Numbered from the stretch's first letter, positions 8,973 through 19,190 are shown. The stretch is DNA of 64,000 bases from Candidatus Obscuribacter sp. (GCA_021772095.1 JADYXR010000032.1:1-64000), one strand, 5' to 3'. Notes: a model not told the origin generated them from the sequence alone. Program-made: numbers and translations.

Positions 8973-9827
8973 CTACCGGCTGAATGATTCGCGTTGAGTT
9001 TGAATTTCTGTTTGACGCAATTGATTGACTGCCGATCGGCTGCCCAACGGCGCTACGATTGGTGCCACTATGGCTGGTGCGATGGTGTTGACCACATCGA
9101 GAACGATCATCGTAGTCAATTGACCCTTCGTCACCCCGCCTTCCGAGCCGGCCAACGTCGATTTAGGTTCGACTGCTTTTGGATCCTTCTTTGCGAACAA
9201 TTTGCGAGCATCTTTCGTCAAGCTAGAGTCGAAACTTCCAAGACTGGCTTCCCCAGTCATGTCACCGGTCGCCGCATCGACTTTCACATCAGTGGCTGGA
9301 ATGCTAAACGAGTAAGCACGCGGGGAGAAAATCGTTTTCACATCAGTCAAATTGACGCGTCTAGTCTGTCCAGTTTGAACCTGAAAATCTATGTTCGACG
9401 GATTTACTGCGCGAACCTTGCCGACCAGAGTCGAACCATCCGTCAATTCGAGATTGTCCGGGCGTTTGAAATCCTCGAATGAATTGATCCAATCGCCGCC
9501 CGTGAAATACATCAGCCCCTGAATCACAGTGCCGCTGGCGGATGACGAGATGCGGGAGTCGATCAACTTACCGGTCAAAACGACGTGGCGGTCGAAAAGC
9601 CAGTCTGGCACGGCGCCTACGGTGACGTCGTTGCCGCTGAACTTGACGGAACCGTTGTTGACCTTGATTTTGCCGAGGGCATCGGTTTTGATTCGGGCAT
9701 CAATCCCCGCTGTCGACGCGCCTTTGACCACCTTAATCGGAGCGGCTGTAGCGGCATCGCTGCACAGAAGGCTGTTTGCAGCTGTGAATGCGATTGCAAT
9801 CGCTAGACTGAAATGGCTGTTCTTCAT
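8973..9827 (-). CDS. Secreted protein of unknown function
   Basis: 284 residues with a clear Sec signal peptide (about 1-28, ending SDAATAA followed by PIKVVKG). The mature part (about 30-200) is rich in short beta strands, for example KIKVNNGSVKFSGNDVTVG, GKLIDSRISS and GSTLVGKVRAVN. A hydrophobic helix near residues 235-265 (MIVLDVVNTIAPAIVAPIV) could be a membrane or hairpin segment. The C-terminus is Gln/Arg-rich. No known domain is recognised. It is convergent with the shorter beta-helix gene and lies between the two beta-helix genes, so it may belong to the same surface module. Confidence 0.7.
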   Translation of the reverse strand: MKNSHFSLAIAIAFTAANSLLCSDAATAAPIKVVKGASTAGIDARIKTDALGKIKVNNGSVKFSGNDVTVGAVPDWLFDRHVVLTGKLIDSRISSSASGTVIQGLMYFTGGDWINSFEDFKRPDNLELTDGSTLVGKVRAVNPSNIDFQVQTGQTRRVNLTDVKTIFSPRAYSFSIPATDVKVDAATGDMTGEASLGSFDSSLTKDARKLFAKKDPKAVEPKSTLAGSEGGVTKGQLTTMIVLDVVNTIAPAIVAPIVAPLGSRSAVNQLRQTEIQTQRESFSR

Positions 9828-10066
9828 GGCCCGGCTGTCCTTTCTCGGTCGTAATTGATCCCGTATATCCTAGACCCTTACCTCCGCGAATAGATTAGAC
9901 ACTTGAAATGTTAAGGCAAAACCTCAGCACCACTGGCACACAAGCGTTTGCGGTTTCACTTCCAATCAGTTTCTATTAAATCGGCTGACTGCCGGGCATG
10001 AGTTAGCTATAACGCTGCTCACTAAAGGAGACTGGAATCAAGCTACGAGTCAAAATCGACTTTTTT

Positions 10067-11044
10067 ATGCTGTTCGGAATTACCGTCATGCTGCTTGGTG
10101 CCCTGGTTTTGATGGTGTTGCGGCTGCTCGAACAGTCCGACGAGCATGTCAAAACAGTGAAGGGTATGAAAGTCAAGTTCGCCAAAACGCAATTTCAGCC
10201 GGGCATCGATGAGACAACCGCCGAACTTCAGAGGGATTTGAAAGCCGATCCCAATCGGAAACAGGCGAACTATCGCAATTTAGAGTTGAATGAGCGAAGT
10301 TTCAAACTGATAGCGAGGATGAAACATCTGAGCAGTCTGGAACTTAACGATTGCGTTTTCGACCCTTCATACATTCGATATCTGGAACGCTTGCCCCTTT
10401 CGAAGCTCGATCTAAGCGGCAATGACATTGGCGATCAAGCGATGACGCCTGTGGGAAAAATCAAAACGCTGACTACGTTGAAATTTGCTGATACTAAATG
10501 CAGTGGCAAGGCATTGGAGATTTGCAAGGAGCTTACAAACTTGCAAGTGTTTGAGGTGAACGGTTTGTCTGTTCATGATGAGGATTTGAAATGGATAGAG
10601 AATTGTCCAATCGTTGATTTGAACATCGCAGGAACTAAAGTAACGGATGCTGGTTGTGATTCAATTGCAAAATTAGTGACGCTGATGAAGCTGGATGTGA
10701 GCCGAACGAAGATAACCGGAGCTGGTTTAGCTCGCCTTAAAACTCTCGTTAATCTCGATGTTCTGAGAATCCGCGATTGCAAATTGAACGACACTGATCT
10801 CGCGCTTTTCGCGCAGTTTCCGCGGCTGCGAACCTTGCATTTGAACAAAAGTGATATTAGCGACAAAGGAATTATGGCTCTGGGCAAATCAAATTCGTTG
10901 CGGATGGTCGAGATAGTCAACAGTCCGAATGTCACAAAAGCCGGCGTAGAAAAGTTTTCAAAAACCTACAAGAAGATGTGGTTAAAAGTGACTTCCGAAG
11001 TGTCTGGCTTTTCGAGATATGCGGAATTTCTTCCCGAAAACTAA
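10067..11044 (+). CDS. Membrane-anchored leucine-rich-repeat protein
   Basis: 325 residues as given. A single N-terminal membrane segment (about 1-20, LFGITVMLLGALVLMVL) is followed by about eight leucine-rich repeats (about 75-300). These show the pattern LxxLxLxxC/N, for example LPLSKLDLSGNDIGDQA, VDLNIAGTKVTDAGCD and LMKLDVSRTKITGAGLA. Such repeats form a curved protein-binding surface, here probably outside the inner membrane. The start is uncertain. The best Shine-Dalgarno (GGAG, 10027-10030) is spaced for an in-frame ATC at 10037. That start would add the natural-looking basic N-terminus KLRVKIDFF, whereas the ATG at 10067 has no ribosome site. The gene is convergent with the giant beta-helix gene, 6 bp apart. 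Confidence 0.8.
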   Translation: MLFGITVMLLGALVLMVLRLLEQSDEHVKTVKGMKVKFAKTQFQPGIDETTAELQRDLKADPNRKQANYRNLELNERSFKLIARMKHLSSLELNDCVFDPSYIRYLERLPLSKLDLSGNDIGDQAMTPVGKIKTLTTLKFADTKCSGKALEICKELTNLQVFEVNGLSVHDEDLKWIENCPIVDLNIAGTKVTDAGCDSIAKLVTLMKLDVSRTKITGAGLARLKTLVNLDVLRIRDCKLNDTDLALFAQFPRLRTLHLNKSDISDKGIMALGKSNSLRMVEIVNSPNVTKAGVEKFSKTYKKMWLKVTSEVSGFSRYAEFLPEN

Positions 11045-11050
11045 CTCTCG

Positions 11051-14000
11051 CTATTTCTGATAGACAGCCAATCGCGGGTGTGGCATCTCTTCGAATTTGG
11101 TGCTTGAGCGGTTTAACTCTGCCATGATCGCGGTTGTTTTAAGTACATTGTTGGTCAGGCGTTTTAAGTTTTTGTCCTGAGATAGAAGCAACTGCTTGGC
11201 AGGCTTTATAGCCATGAGCGCGGTTGGAACCGAGAATTCGGAAGTGAACATTTGCAGTCCGTTCGCGACGACTTTGTGTTTCAAATTGCGGTATTGGAAA
11301 ATTTCCGCCGGATTGATTAGATGGAAATCGTCGGAGGTTGAACGAGTGAGAACCGCCTGGTGTCCCGGGGAAACGGATAGGCTCTGCTTGCCTGCGGACA
11401 GAGTGACCGCATTCTTGTGGGAGTCATGAAGATTGAAAACTGCGACGGAATTCTCGTGCACCATCAGGAGTACCATGGAGCCTTTGTCTATTTTTACGGT
11501 GGTGAGAGAAGTTTTCACGACCATATCATCTGCCGGTGTGTAGAGGAAACTGCCCGAAGAGATCTGGTGTGGGTTCTGTTGATTTGAACTCGGTGCGTTT
11601 TCTTGCGTGAGGTGAACTGCATCGACCTCGCCGGTTATGTATTCTGCACTGCCCACTAGCTGCGAGTGTTCGGGAATCGAAGTTAGCGTTCCTGCAACTT
11701 CGGCTTGATTGGTTTGTGAGAGCTTCAACGCTGAGTTGGTCGAAGTTAAGATTGAAGAGTTGCTGTTCAGCGAATTTACGTTCGAATTTGTGTTCAACGA
11801 ATTGCTGTTCGATGCATTGAGGTTCAAGGTGTTGATGTTCAATGAACCGATGTTCAAAGAATTGACGTCCAGGGATTTAAGACTCGACGGACTGTTGTTA
11901 AGTGAAACGACACTCGATGAAATACCGTCAGGTGAGTGGAGATTCGACGAACCCGGTTGTTCTGGATTCGAGTTAAGAGGCAGTCTCTGCGCGGTCTGTG
12001 CGATGGAACCTGACGCGTTTTTGTTGATGGAAACTGTCATGTTTATATTGGCTGAGGCTGCTGCGTTTAAGCTCGCTACGTCAACTGGTGGATCTGCTGT
12101 GATAGTGACATTGCCGTCGAGTGTGATGGCTCCGTTGACGCCGCCGTTGATCAGGACGTTCTTCCCGATAGCGTTCAACGCGTTGTTCGGCGCATTAGCT
12201 GTAATGGTGGAAAGATCGGCGAACACTTGACCGCCACCGGATGTGGTGACGAAGATATTGCCGGTTTGTCCATCCGGAAGTGGATTCTCTGTTGGTGGAG
12301 AGTTCTTTCCGATGAAGAGCGCGACGTCTCCTCCGCCTATTCCGGAAGTAGCGATTGTGGATCCGGCGCCGACAAAGATGGCGCTGGTTGCTTTATGAGT
12401 GCCCTGGATTGTGATGCTTCCGGAGCCGGCCGCGCCGGTTGAGTTCACCGTTACATTCGCTCCAGCTGCTATCGCAGTTGTTTCTCGATTGGACACGGTT
12501 ATCGAGCCTTCACTCACGGCGATATCGTTCAAAGTCAAATTGCCGGTCGATGAAACGCTAAAGTTTCCACCTGACGCGGAGTTCAGCAGCACTGAAGGAG
12601 CGCTTCCACTGAAGGCTAAGGTCACAGTGCCTGCGGCATTGGTTGTTGCTTGCACAGATGGTGCACTGACAAGCAGCGCATTACCGGCGGTGCCGATGTC
12701 ACCGCCCGAGGCGCTTTGCAGCGTGATGGTGGTGGCAGCGGACAACGCTTTATTGGCGCTAATCGAGCCGTCAGCTGTGGATAGATTTATCGTCTGAGTT
12801 GTGGAGCTGCTGCCCAACGATTTCTGAATGATTATGTCGCCGACGCCAGCGGTGGTATCGATTGCTATTGATGGTGATGAGGCTAACGCGGATGAAACTA
12901 TCACTGTGCCTGAAGATCTGAGATTGAACGCATCGGCTGTAGATGCCTTCGCCAGCTCAACCGGATCAGTTCCAACGTTGGTCACGTTTGATGTGCCACC
13001 GGTCGAGAGTTCTAGTTTGTCGGCTTCAACCCGTAACGCTCCTGCAATTGTATTGCCGGATCCGATACTAGATGTGGTGCCTATGATTTGAACCGTGCCG
13101 GCCGTGAGCACATCGGTGCCCAATGGCGCCAGATGCTGGAAGTTGCCGCTATCCCTTATTTCAAGAAGGATGTTTCCATCGGCTGTGATGTTTCCACCTA
13201 AGAGGATATCGCCAGTTTCGGTAATTAATTCAACAGAGTTAGTGGCGACGATGTTGCCGGAAGTGTTGATCGTCCCCAGGCTGCTGACCGAGAATGCGTT
13301 GCCGATATTCGATGTTCCAATCGTCAAGGCATTGGCATTGATGTTGGTGATCTTCACTGAGTCAATGGAATTTGCCGTCAGCGTTTGCGCGTCAATCACA
13401 GCGGATATCGTTTTGGAGCCGCCGATAAGAGCGATAGTGGAAGCTGAAAGCAGTTGGCTGTAAAGCTTCCCCTTGCCGCCGATGGATAACGTTATGGTGT
13501 TGTTGGCTACGACAGGATTTTTTAAAGTGATCGAACCTTTGGGCGCATTGCCGGTATCGAGGGTCAGATTTTCAAAGTCGAATGTCGGTGTTTGTAAAAT
13601 CGAAATTCCACCGCCCGAGTTGCGAACAGTCAGAGAGCCAGGATTGACGCCATCCATCGAAAGTCGACCTTGAATGCCATTTTTTGTTTTCGATGTGCCG
13701 ATTTTGAATACGTTGGAACTGTTCGAGTCCAAAGTTACGTCGCCGGCGCTGCCGGTTCCATTTGCACTGGCGTCAAGTTCGCCGATGATTACCAGCGCTC
13801 CGCCGGTGGATGCAAGGTTGAAGCTCGCGCCGTTTCCGTCAGGACCGGTTGGTCCAGCTGAGATGGAGTCTAATGAATTGAACCGGACGTTGCCTGCGCC
13901 AGATACGCTTACGGAGCCACCATTTACGCCGGTTGCGAGGATCTGCAATTGGTTTTCGTCGATTTGTAAATCGGCTGAGGACGTATTCGTATAGACTACG

Positions 14001-17000
14001 CTGCCACCATCGCCGGTGCCAACTCCGGAGGCATTCAATACCAATGGTATACCGGCGCCTGCGAAGTCGGATGCACTGAGCGCTATTGAGCCGCCGGAGC
14101 CTGAGGAATCTTGCGATACGGCGATATTGCTGGTCGGCAGATTGAGCGTGCCAGTGCCGGCAAGTAATGCGAGGTCGTGAGCAACCGGCAAGCCGGCTGT
14201 GAAATTGATCGCACTGGCAGAACCATTTGTTTGAATTCGGACACTGGATTGGTCCGCCGTAATAGCGCCTGTCGATATGTTGCCACCCAGATCGGCGATG
14301 TCGAACGAACCGGTCTCGATTACTCCACAGGTAACGTGGACGCCATCGTGGACGACGGTTCCTGACTGAATATTCACAGAACCCGCATTTGATGGGGCTG
14401 TCGCGGTCGTGTTGATCTGACCTGTTGTTATTCCATTGCCAGCGATTGTGACATTGCCACTGAGACCGCTGCCACCACTTGTAGTGAGCTCGTTTAAGGC
14501 TACAGACCCGTTGGCATAGACCTCGACATTGCCGCCGCCATTTGCTCCGGCTGTGTTGATGTTGACTTCATGACCGGCTGCATTGAATACAACGCCGCCT
14601 GTGGTGTTGCTTACAGCATCAAGGACATAAAACGGATCGTCTGAACCCAGTGTGATGTCGTCGAAACTATGTCCAGCGATCAGGATAAGGTTTCCACCAA
14701 AACCACCAGCGTTTAGATCCAGAGAAATCGCTCCTCCGGTATTTATGATGTCGCCAGCGGAGAGCAATGCCAGATGTCCGGTCGCGACGTTGATGTCCAT
14801 GCCTGCGATGTCTAGCGGTCCCACGCTGGATGCGATCGTGCTGTCACCGGAACCATTAAAGGTGACAGTGGTATTAGGATTGGTGCCCGAGTTAGTGTTT
14901 ATATTTCCGTTACGCAGAAAATGTTCGGAATTAATAGCGAGCGCCGTGTTATTGGTGGGCAGGTTGATGGTGGCACCCTGTCCCAAAGTGAACGATGCAC
15001 CGTCATCAACAGCGTTGAATGTGACTGCGTTTCCAGCTCCGGCATCGAGAGTATGAGTGCCGCGAACTTCGAGATCATTGGCACCAATTGTGGTGAATGC
15101 GATTGAACCGGTACCGCCGCCTGAGCGGCTGATTGTTCCTGTGCCGGTCAAATCGAAATCGGTATTGCTTGAGACCGAAACAGATCCAGCTGCGCTCGTT
15201 GAGCTTATCGCCCCATTGTTGGCGAGCAGCGGAGTATCGACCACGACGTTGCTTGCAGTGATCGTTCCTGCATTGGACAACATGCGAGCACTGGTGCCGA
15301 CTGCAGCGATGCTGAATGAGTTATTGGGCGCAAACTTATTCGTAATGCTCGTCAAAGTGAACGAAGTCTGAGTCGATACACCATTAGCGGTGTACAGCCC
15401 AAAGTACCCTTCGCTTGATCCTGGCGTAGTTGGAACTTGGGCCGCAGGCACCGTTTGCCATGGCTGATCGTATGCCTGGAAAATCACGGTCGGAACATTG
15501 TTGGTTGCCGACCAGGTTTTCATGGCCTGGAAGTACCAGTTCGAGAGTGTGACATTACCGAGCGCAGGAGCTGTTGGAAGGGGCGGCGCTCGAAGTCCTT
15601 CTGTTGGCCAGCCGGTTTCGCCTATTCGAATATTAGTCGCGATTCCTTGTCCTTGAAACGCGGTCTTGAGCGCAGTGAGCGTGCCGCTCATGCTGTTGGT
15701 CACAGCAGTGGTGAACGCTGTTTGATCGGCCGGTGCAGTCGACCAACTATCGGGCAAGGCGCCATCGAAGTAGGCGTACATGTTGGCGTAAATGTGCCCT
15801 TCGACTGAATTGATCAAGGTCTTTAGCGCGCCTTGCAGTGGGTTGGCGTTGTTGTTCACTCCTGCCAGAACATCCCAGCGTTGCCTCGTTGTAATCGGCA
15901 ATGTCTCCGCGGAAAACATTGTGGCGGAGCCAGGCGTTACAGGAGTACTGTTGCGCAACGCGATCGCCGCTGCGATCAAAGTGTTCAAATCGTTGAGTGA
16001 ACCTGCTCCAAAAATCGACTCATTACAAATGATTATTTCCTTGACGGTGCCAGGGTAGAGTTGCGCTTGTTGCAGGATGAACGCTAGTTCCTGCGTGGTG
16101 TCCGCCACGTTGAAGCTGTCGCCGTTTACTCCTTGCTGAAACACTCCGGCTGAAATACCGAGTCCGACCGCGGCTGCGGCTTGAATGTTGAACTTGTTAG
16201 AGCCGGCAGTAGCGGCGGTCGGTCCGTAGAACTGTCCGCCGAAGTAAAACGAGCCTTGTGAATAAGTGGCTACATCAGTGTAGCCATCGTTCTTGAGCTG
16301 TTGCATCAGAGCCTTGACGGTGTCGAGGCTGTATCCGTCAAATTGAGTGGTGGCATTGCCGTTGACGAAACCACCGACATAAGGTTGAAACGCCAGACCG
16401 ATAATGCCGCCGGCGCCACCAGTGGACATGGCCAGATTGTTGTCGGAATTGAGGTGCATCGCCGATGAAACAAAGGTGCCTGCGGCGACAGTGTTGGTCG
16501 TGACCGGACCGCCCATCAGATTCAGCGTGGACTGATTAACACCTGAAAGATTAGCAAAAATTAGATCGTAACCTGTGGTCGGCGTAATATCGATGGTACC
16601 GCCACCGGTGCTGATTGTCACGACGCCGTTATCCGGCGACGCGATCATCAATGGAAACAGTCCGCCACCCGAGTTGATCTTGATGTCTGAAGCCATTGGT
16701 GCGTTCAAGGCAGATGCATCGCCGAGGAAGTGCAGGAACGGTGTTCCGATGTTGAGCTTTCCGCCGTCGTTAAACGTCAGGGTGATTGCCGGTGCAATCG
16801 TGATGGAGCCGTTTTCACTTTCGGATGTGAAGGAAACGGTGCCCGAGCTGCCGGGACTGAATGTATGAGATGACGTCAGAGCGAGCGCGTTATCGCCGTT
16901 TGCGTCCAGGCTTATCGTACCGGTGCCGCCGCCTGTGAGCGCGAACGAACCGCTGCCTTCCAGAGTTAGACCAGCTGGACTTTGAACCAGAATGGAGCCG

Positions 17001-19162
17001 CCGGACTTGGTCGAGGTGATTGCTCCATCGTTATGCAACAGAGTTGTGAGAATCGTTATGTCGGAAGCCGATGTGATCGCTGCCGGTGTCACGGAAGAAC
17101 CGGATATGGCAACATTTCCGGACGCGTTGATCGTGCCTGCTGTGATCGCTTTTCCCGCTACTATTGAAACTGTTGCGTTAGTGGCGGAGCCTGTAGCGCT
17201 GATGTTATTGACTGAAATTTGTCCATTCACGGCTGGGGTCGCGGCGATGATTGGTCCACCGGAGATGATCTGACCGAGACTGTCGAATGTTACGGACGAG
17301 CCGCCGGTGCCGGTTGGCTGAGCGGTGTTTAAACTGACATTGCCACCGCTACCGGTGCCTGGTCCAGCGTTGCTCGAGATGCTTCCCAGTTGCAATGTCG
17401 TCATAGCCGAAGCCGGATCTGCTCCGGCAAAAGCGCTCACATCGCCGCCATTGCCGTTATTGAAAGAAGAACTGCTATCAATCAAGCTAGTCGTACTCAA
17501 AGTGATCAAGCCACCGGTCGTGCCATTTGCACGGGCGCCCAGCACGACTTTGCCACCATTGCCGGTTGAAGAACTGGTGTCGATTACAGTGGCTACACTG
17601 CTTCCGCTCAAGTCGATGCTGCCGCCGTTGCCGGCGCTGAAATCCACGGTTGCAGTGGTGCCGGCGCCGATTGCAGAACCTGGCACAGTGCTCGTTTCCG
17701 GACCTGCACTGACAGTGATGGCGGCGCCGGCAATGATCGTCACATTGAATCCGTTAGCGACCACTTGCGCGGTACCATTAGCGGTGATGTCGCCGTTAGC
17801 TAAGAATGCTACCGCTTCTCCAAAAGTATTCTGTCCTTGAATCTGAATGCCGCCGGTCGAGTTTGCAAACGTAGGATCGCCGGTTATGCAGTTGTCTCCG
17901 ATGATCAGTAAATCAGTCGAGGCATAAAAATGTTCGATTGCGGCGACTGAATTTAATTCGCCGGTGACCTTTCCGACGTTGCCGTCGATGATGCCGCTGC
18001 CGGAATAGATGTTTAGACTCTTCGATAAGTAATCGCCGCCCTGTAAGCGTACGTCAGCGGCGCCCGAGTAGCTACCGTCTCTAATATTGATGCTGCCGTT
18101 CAGTGCTTCGAATGAGCCACCTTGCGCCTGTACATCGATTAACCTGGTCGGATCGGGAGACAATACATTGATGTTGCCGCGTGCAGATGAAATTTCACCA
18201 GTGTTGGACAGAGTGCCGGAGCCGGTTTCTAACGTTATGGAACCAGAACTGACAATCGAGCCGACATTACGAATCCGGTCGCGTGCCGCCAGTGTGAGGT
18301 CCAAGTCCTCGTTGGCGCCCACGCTTTGTATGCTTCCGCCGCTTTCATTGTTTATGTTGTTTCCAAAAATAATTCCGCCGGTGATTTTGTCATTAGACGA
18401 AGTGCCAACCACTGTGCCGTAATTAGTGAAATCGCCTTTTACCCCGATTCGTCTGTCGGTTGCGAAGTCATCAATCCCGGTCACACCGGCAGCAATTACG
18501 AGATCGCTCACCTTCGGTGTCGCCACGGAATTGATGCTGAAGCTGCCACCGGCCGCGGCACCACTTTTGTCGAGGATTAAACTTTGAGATCCGGCATCGA
18601 GAACTTGTTTGATCGCAACAAATTGTCCGGCGGTCACCTGAGATCCCGCTCTGAACGATTGTTTTTCGCCGCCAACGTCGATCGTTACTGTTTCAATTTC
18701 ATTAAACAGTTTGCTGCCGAGAATGATTTTTGATGTTGAAGAAGTGAGGTCGAGATCGATTTTTCTGGCGTTACCTCCGGTATCAGATATGGTGCCGGTA
18801 TGTCTGGGCAATTGGTTGATTGGATTGTGCAGAATATTGTTCAACGCAGAGTTAGCAGCTTGCTTGCGTTCGTGTCTTGCTAAGGCGCTTGCGTCGGGAA
18901 TGAAATCTTGCTGGCGAAAAGCAGTGTTGCGCAGCACTTCTCGATCCTGCCTGATCTGAATTTTTCGTTCTGACTTATCTAAAATGTGAGCGGCGTTCCA
19001 GCGCTGAGCGCGTAATTGTTCGCGGATGTCGTTATTTCGAAAATTGTGCCTGTCCGCATGATCGCCTTCGGCATGAACTTTCTGACCGACGGAAACAAGA
19101 CAAAACATCGACGTCAGCACCACGACTCTATGCGTCAAACCGGGTGTCGTACTCACGCTCAT
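11051..19162 (-). CDS. Giant secreted beta-helix protein with embedded GH17 glycoside hydrolase and FecR-like domain
   Basis: About 2703 residues from the ATG at 19162, chosen because GGAGG lies 6 nt upstream. An ATG at 19195 would add 11 residues without a ribosome site. Order of parts: signal peptide (about 1-30); a conserved block (about 140-215: VTIDVGG, AGSQVTAGQFVAIKQVL, AGSQSLILD) shared with the 5227 paralogue; Gly/Ser/Thr-rich beta-helix; a TIM-barrel-type GH17 region (about 920-1256); more beta-helix to about 2370 with NVTITADPP; an Asn/Leu/Ser pentapeptide stretch (about 2420-2470); a FecR-like region (about 2500-2640). The GH17 part shows IIICNES with the acid/base Glu at 1048 and GETGWPTEG with the nucleophile Glu at 1182. 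Their 134-residue separation fits family 17 (beta-1,3-glucanases and transferases). A surface enzyme-adhesin acting on beta-1,3-linked glucans is inferred. Confidence 0.85.
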   Translation of the reverse strand: MSVSTTPGLTHRVVVLTSMFCLVSVGQKVHAEGDHADRHNFRNNDIREQLRAQRWNAAHILDKSERKIQIRQDREVLRNTAFRQQDFIPDASALARHERKQAANSALNNILHNPINQLPRHTGTISDTGGNARKIDLDLTSSTSKIILGSKLFNEIETVTIDVGGEKQSFRAGSQVTAGQFVAIKQVLDAGSQSLILDKSGAAAGGSFSINSVATPKVSDLVIAAGVTGIDDFATDRRIGVKGDFTNYGTVVGTSSNDKITGGIIFGNNINNESGGSIQSVGANEDLDLTLAARDRIRNVGSIVSSGSITLETGSGTLSNTGEISSARGNINVLSPDPTRLIDVQAQGGSFEALNGSINIRDGSYSGAADVRLQGGDYLSKSLNIYSGSGIIDGNVGKVTGELNSVAAIEHFYASTDLLIIGDNCITGDPTFANSTGGIQIQGQNTFGEAVAFLANGDITANGTAQVVANGFNVTIIAGAAITVSAGPETSTVPGSAIGAGTTATVDFSAGNGGSIDLSGSSVATVIDTSSSTGNGGKVVLGARANGTTGGLITLSTTSLIDSSSSFNNGNGGDVSAFAGADPASAMTTLQLGSISSNAGPGTGSGGNVSLNTAQPTGTGGSSVTFDSLGQIISGGPIIAATPAVNGQISVNNISATGSATNATVSIVAGKAITAGTINASGNVAISGSSVTPAAITSASDITILTTLLHNDGAITSTKSGGSILVQSPAGLTLEGSGSFALTGGGTGTISLDANGDNALALTSSHTFSPGSSGTVSFTSESENGSITIAPAITLTFNDGGKLNIGTPFLHFLGDASALNAPMASDIKINSGGGLFPLMIASPDNGVVTISTGGGTIDITPTTGYDLIFANLSGVNQSTLNLMGGPVTTNTVAAGTFVSSAMHLNSDNNLAMSTGGAGGIIGLAFQPYVGGFVNGNATTQFDGYSLDTVKALMQQLKNDGYTDVATYSQGSFYFGGQFYGPTAATAGSNKFNIQAAAAVGLGISAGVFQQGVNGDSFNVADTTQELAFILQQAQLYPGTVKEIIICNESIFGAGSLNDLNTLIAAAIALRNSTPVTPGSATMFSAETLPITTRQRWDVLAGVNNNANPLQGALKTLINSVEGHIYANMYAYFDGALPDSWSTAPADQTAFTTAVTNSMSGTLTALKTAFQGQGIATNIRIGETGWPTEGLRAPPLPTAPALGNVTLSNWYFQAMKTWSATNNVPTVIFQAYDQPWQTVPAAQVPTTPGSSEGYFGLYTANGVSTQTSFTLTSITNKFAPNNSFSIAAVGTSARMLSNAGTITASNVVVDTPLLANNGAISSTSAAGSVSVSSNTDFDLTGTGTISRSGGGTGSIAFTTIGANDLEVRGTHTLDAGAGNAVTFNAVDDGASFTLGQGATINLPTNNTALAINSEHFLRNGNINTNSGTNPNTTVTFNGSGDSTIASSVGPLDIAGMDINVATGHLALLSAGDIINTGGAISLDLNAGGFGGNLILIAGHSFDDITLGSDDPFYVLDAVSNTTGGVVFNAAGHEVNINTAGANGGGNVEVYANGSVALNELTTSGGSGLSGNVTIAGNGITTGQINTTATAPSNAGSVNIQSGTVVHDGVHVTCGVIETGSFDIADLGGNISTGAITADQSSVRIQTNGSASAINFTAGLPVAHDLALLAGTGTLNLPTSNIAVSQDSSGSGGSIALSASDFAGAGIPLVLNASGVGTGDGGSVVYTNTSSADLQIDENQLQILATGVNGGSVSVSGAGNVRFNSLDSISAGPTGPDGNGASFNLASTGGALVIIGELDASANGTGSAGDVTLDSNSSNVFKIGTSKTKNGIQGRLSMDGVNPGSLTVRNSGGGISILQTPTFDFENLTLDTGNAPKGSITLKNPVVANNTITLSIGGKGKLYSQLLSASTIALIGGSKTISAVIDAQTLTANSIDSVKITNINANALTIGTSNIGNAFSVSSLGTINTSGNIVATNSVELITETGDILLGGNITADGNILLEIRDSGNFQHLAPLGTDVLTAGTVQIIGTTSSIGSGNTIAGALRVEADKLELSTGGTSNVTNVGTDPVELAKASTADAFNLRSSGTVIVSSALASSPSIAIDTTAGVGDIIIQKSLGSSSTTQTINLSTADGSISANKALSAATTITLQSASGGDIGTAGNALLVSAPSVQATTNAAGTVTLAFSGSAPSVLLNSASGGNFSVSSTGNLTLNDIAVSEGSITVSNRETTAIAAGANVTVNSTGAAGSGSITIQGTHKATSAIFVGAGSTIATSGIGGGDVALFIGKNSPPTENPLPDGQTGNIFVTTSGGGQVFADLSTITANAPNNALNAIGKNVLINGGVNGAITLDGNVTITADPPVDVASLNAAASANINMTVSINKNASGSIAQTAQRLPLNSNPEQPGSSNLHSPDGISSSVVSLNNSPSSLKSLDVNSLNIGSLNINTLNLNASNSNSLNTNSNVNSLNSNSSILTSTNSALKLSQTNQAEVAGTLTSIPEHSQLVGSAEYITGEVDAVHLTQENAPSSNQQNPHQISSGSFLYTPADDMVVKTSLTTVKIDKGSMVLLMVHENSVAVFNLHDSHKNAVTLSAGKQSLSVSPGHQAVLTRSTSDDFHLINPAEIFQYRNLKHKVVANGLQMFTSEFSVPTALMAIKPAKQLLLSQDKNLKRLTNNVLKTTAIMAELNRSSTKFEEMPHPRLAVYQK
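11755..11900 (-). repeat. In-frame 15-bp repeats coding an Asn/Leu/Ser pentapeptide stretch
   Basis: Degenerate 15-bp units built around gttcaa-gaattg encode SLDVN, SLNIG, SLNIN, TLNLN and similar pentapeptides in the giant beta-helix protein. They lie between its last beta-helix part and its FecR-like domain. The stretch resembles pentapeptide-repeat or linker sequence and is likely to vary in copy number. Confidence 0.75.
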
Positions 19163-19190
19163 CTGTTTCCTCCAGGGAAATGCATGACGA

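Noticed and set aside
5227-19162. Two-partner secretion system for the beta-helix proteins
   Set aside because: No TpsB/FhaC-type transporter is nearby, the 2883 protein is TolC-like, and no canonical TPS motif is visible in either protein.
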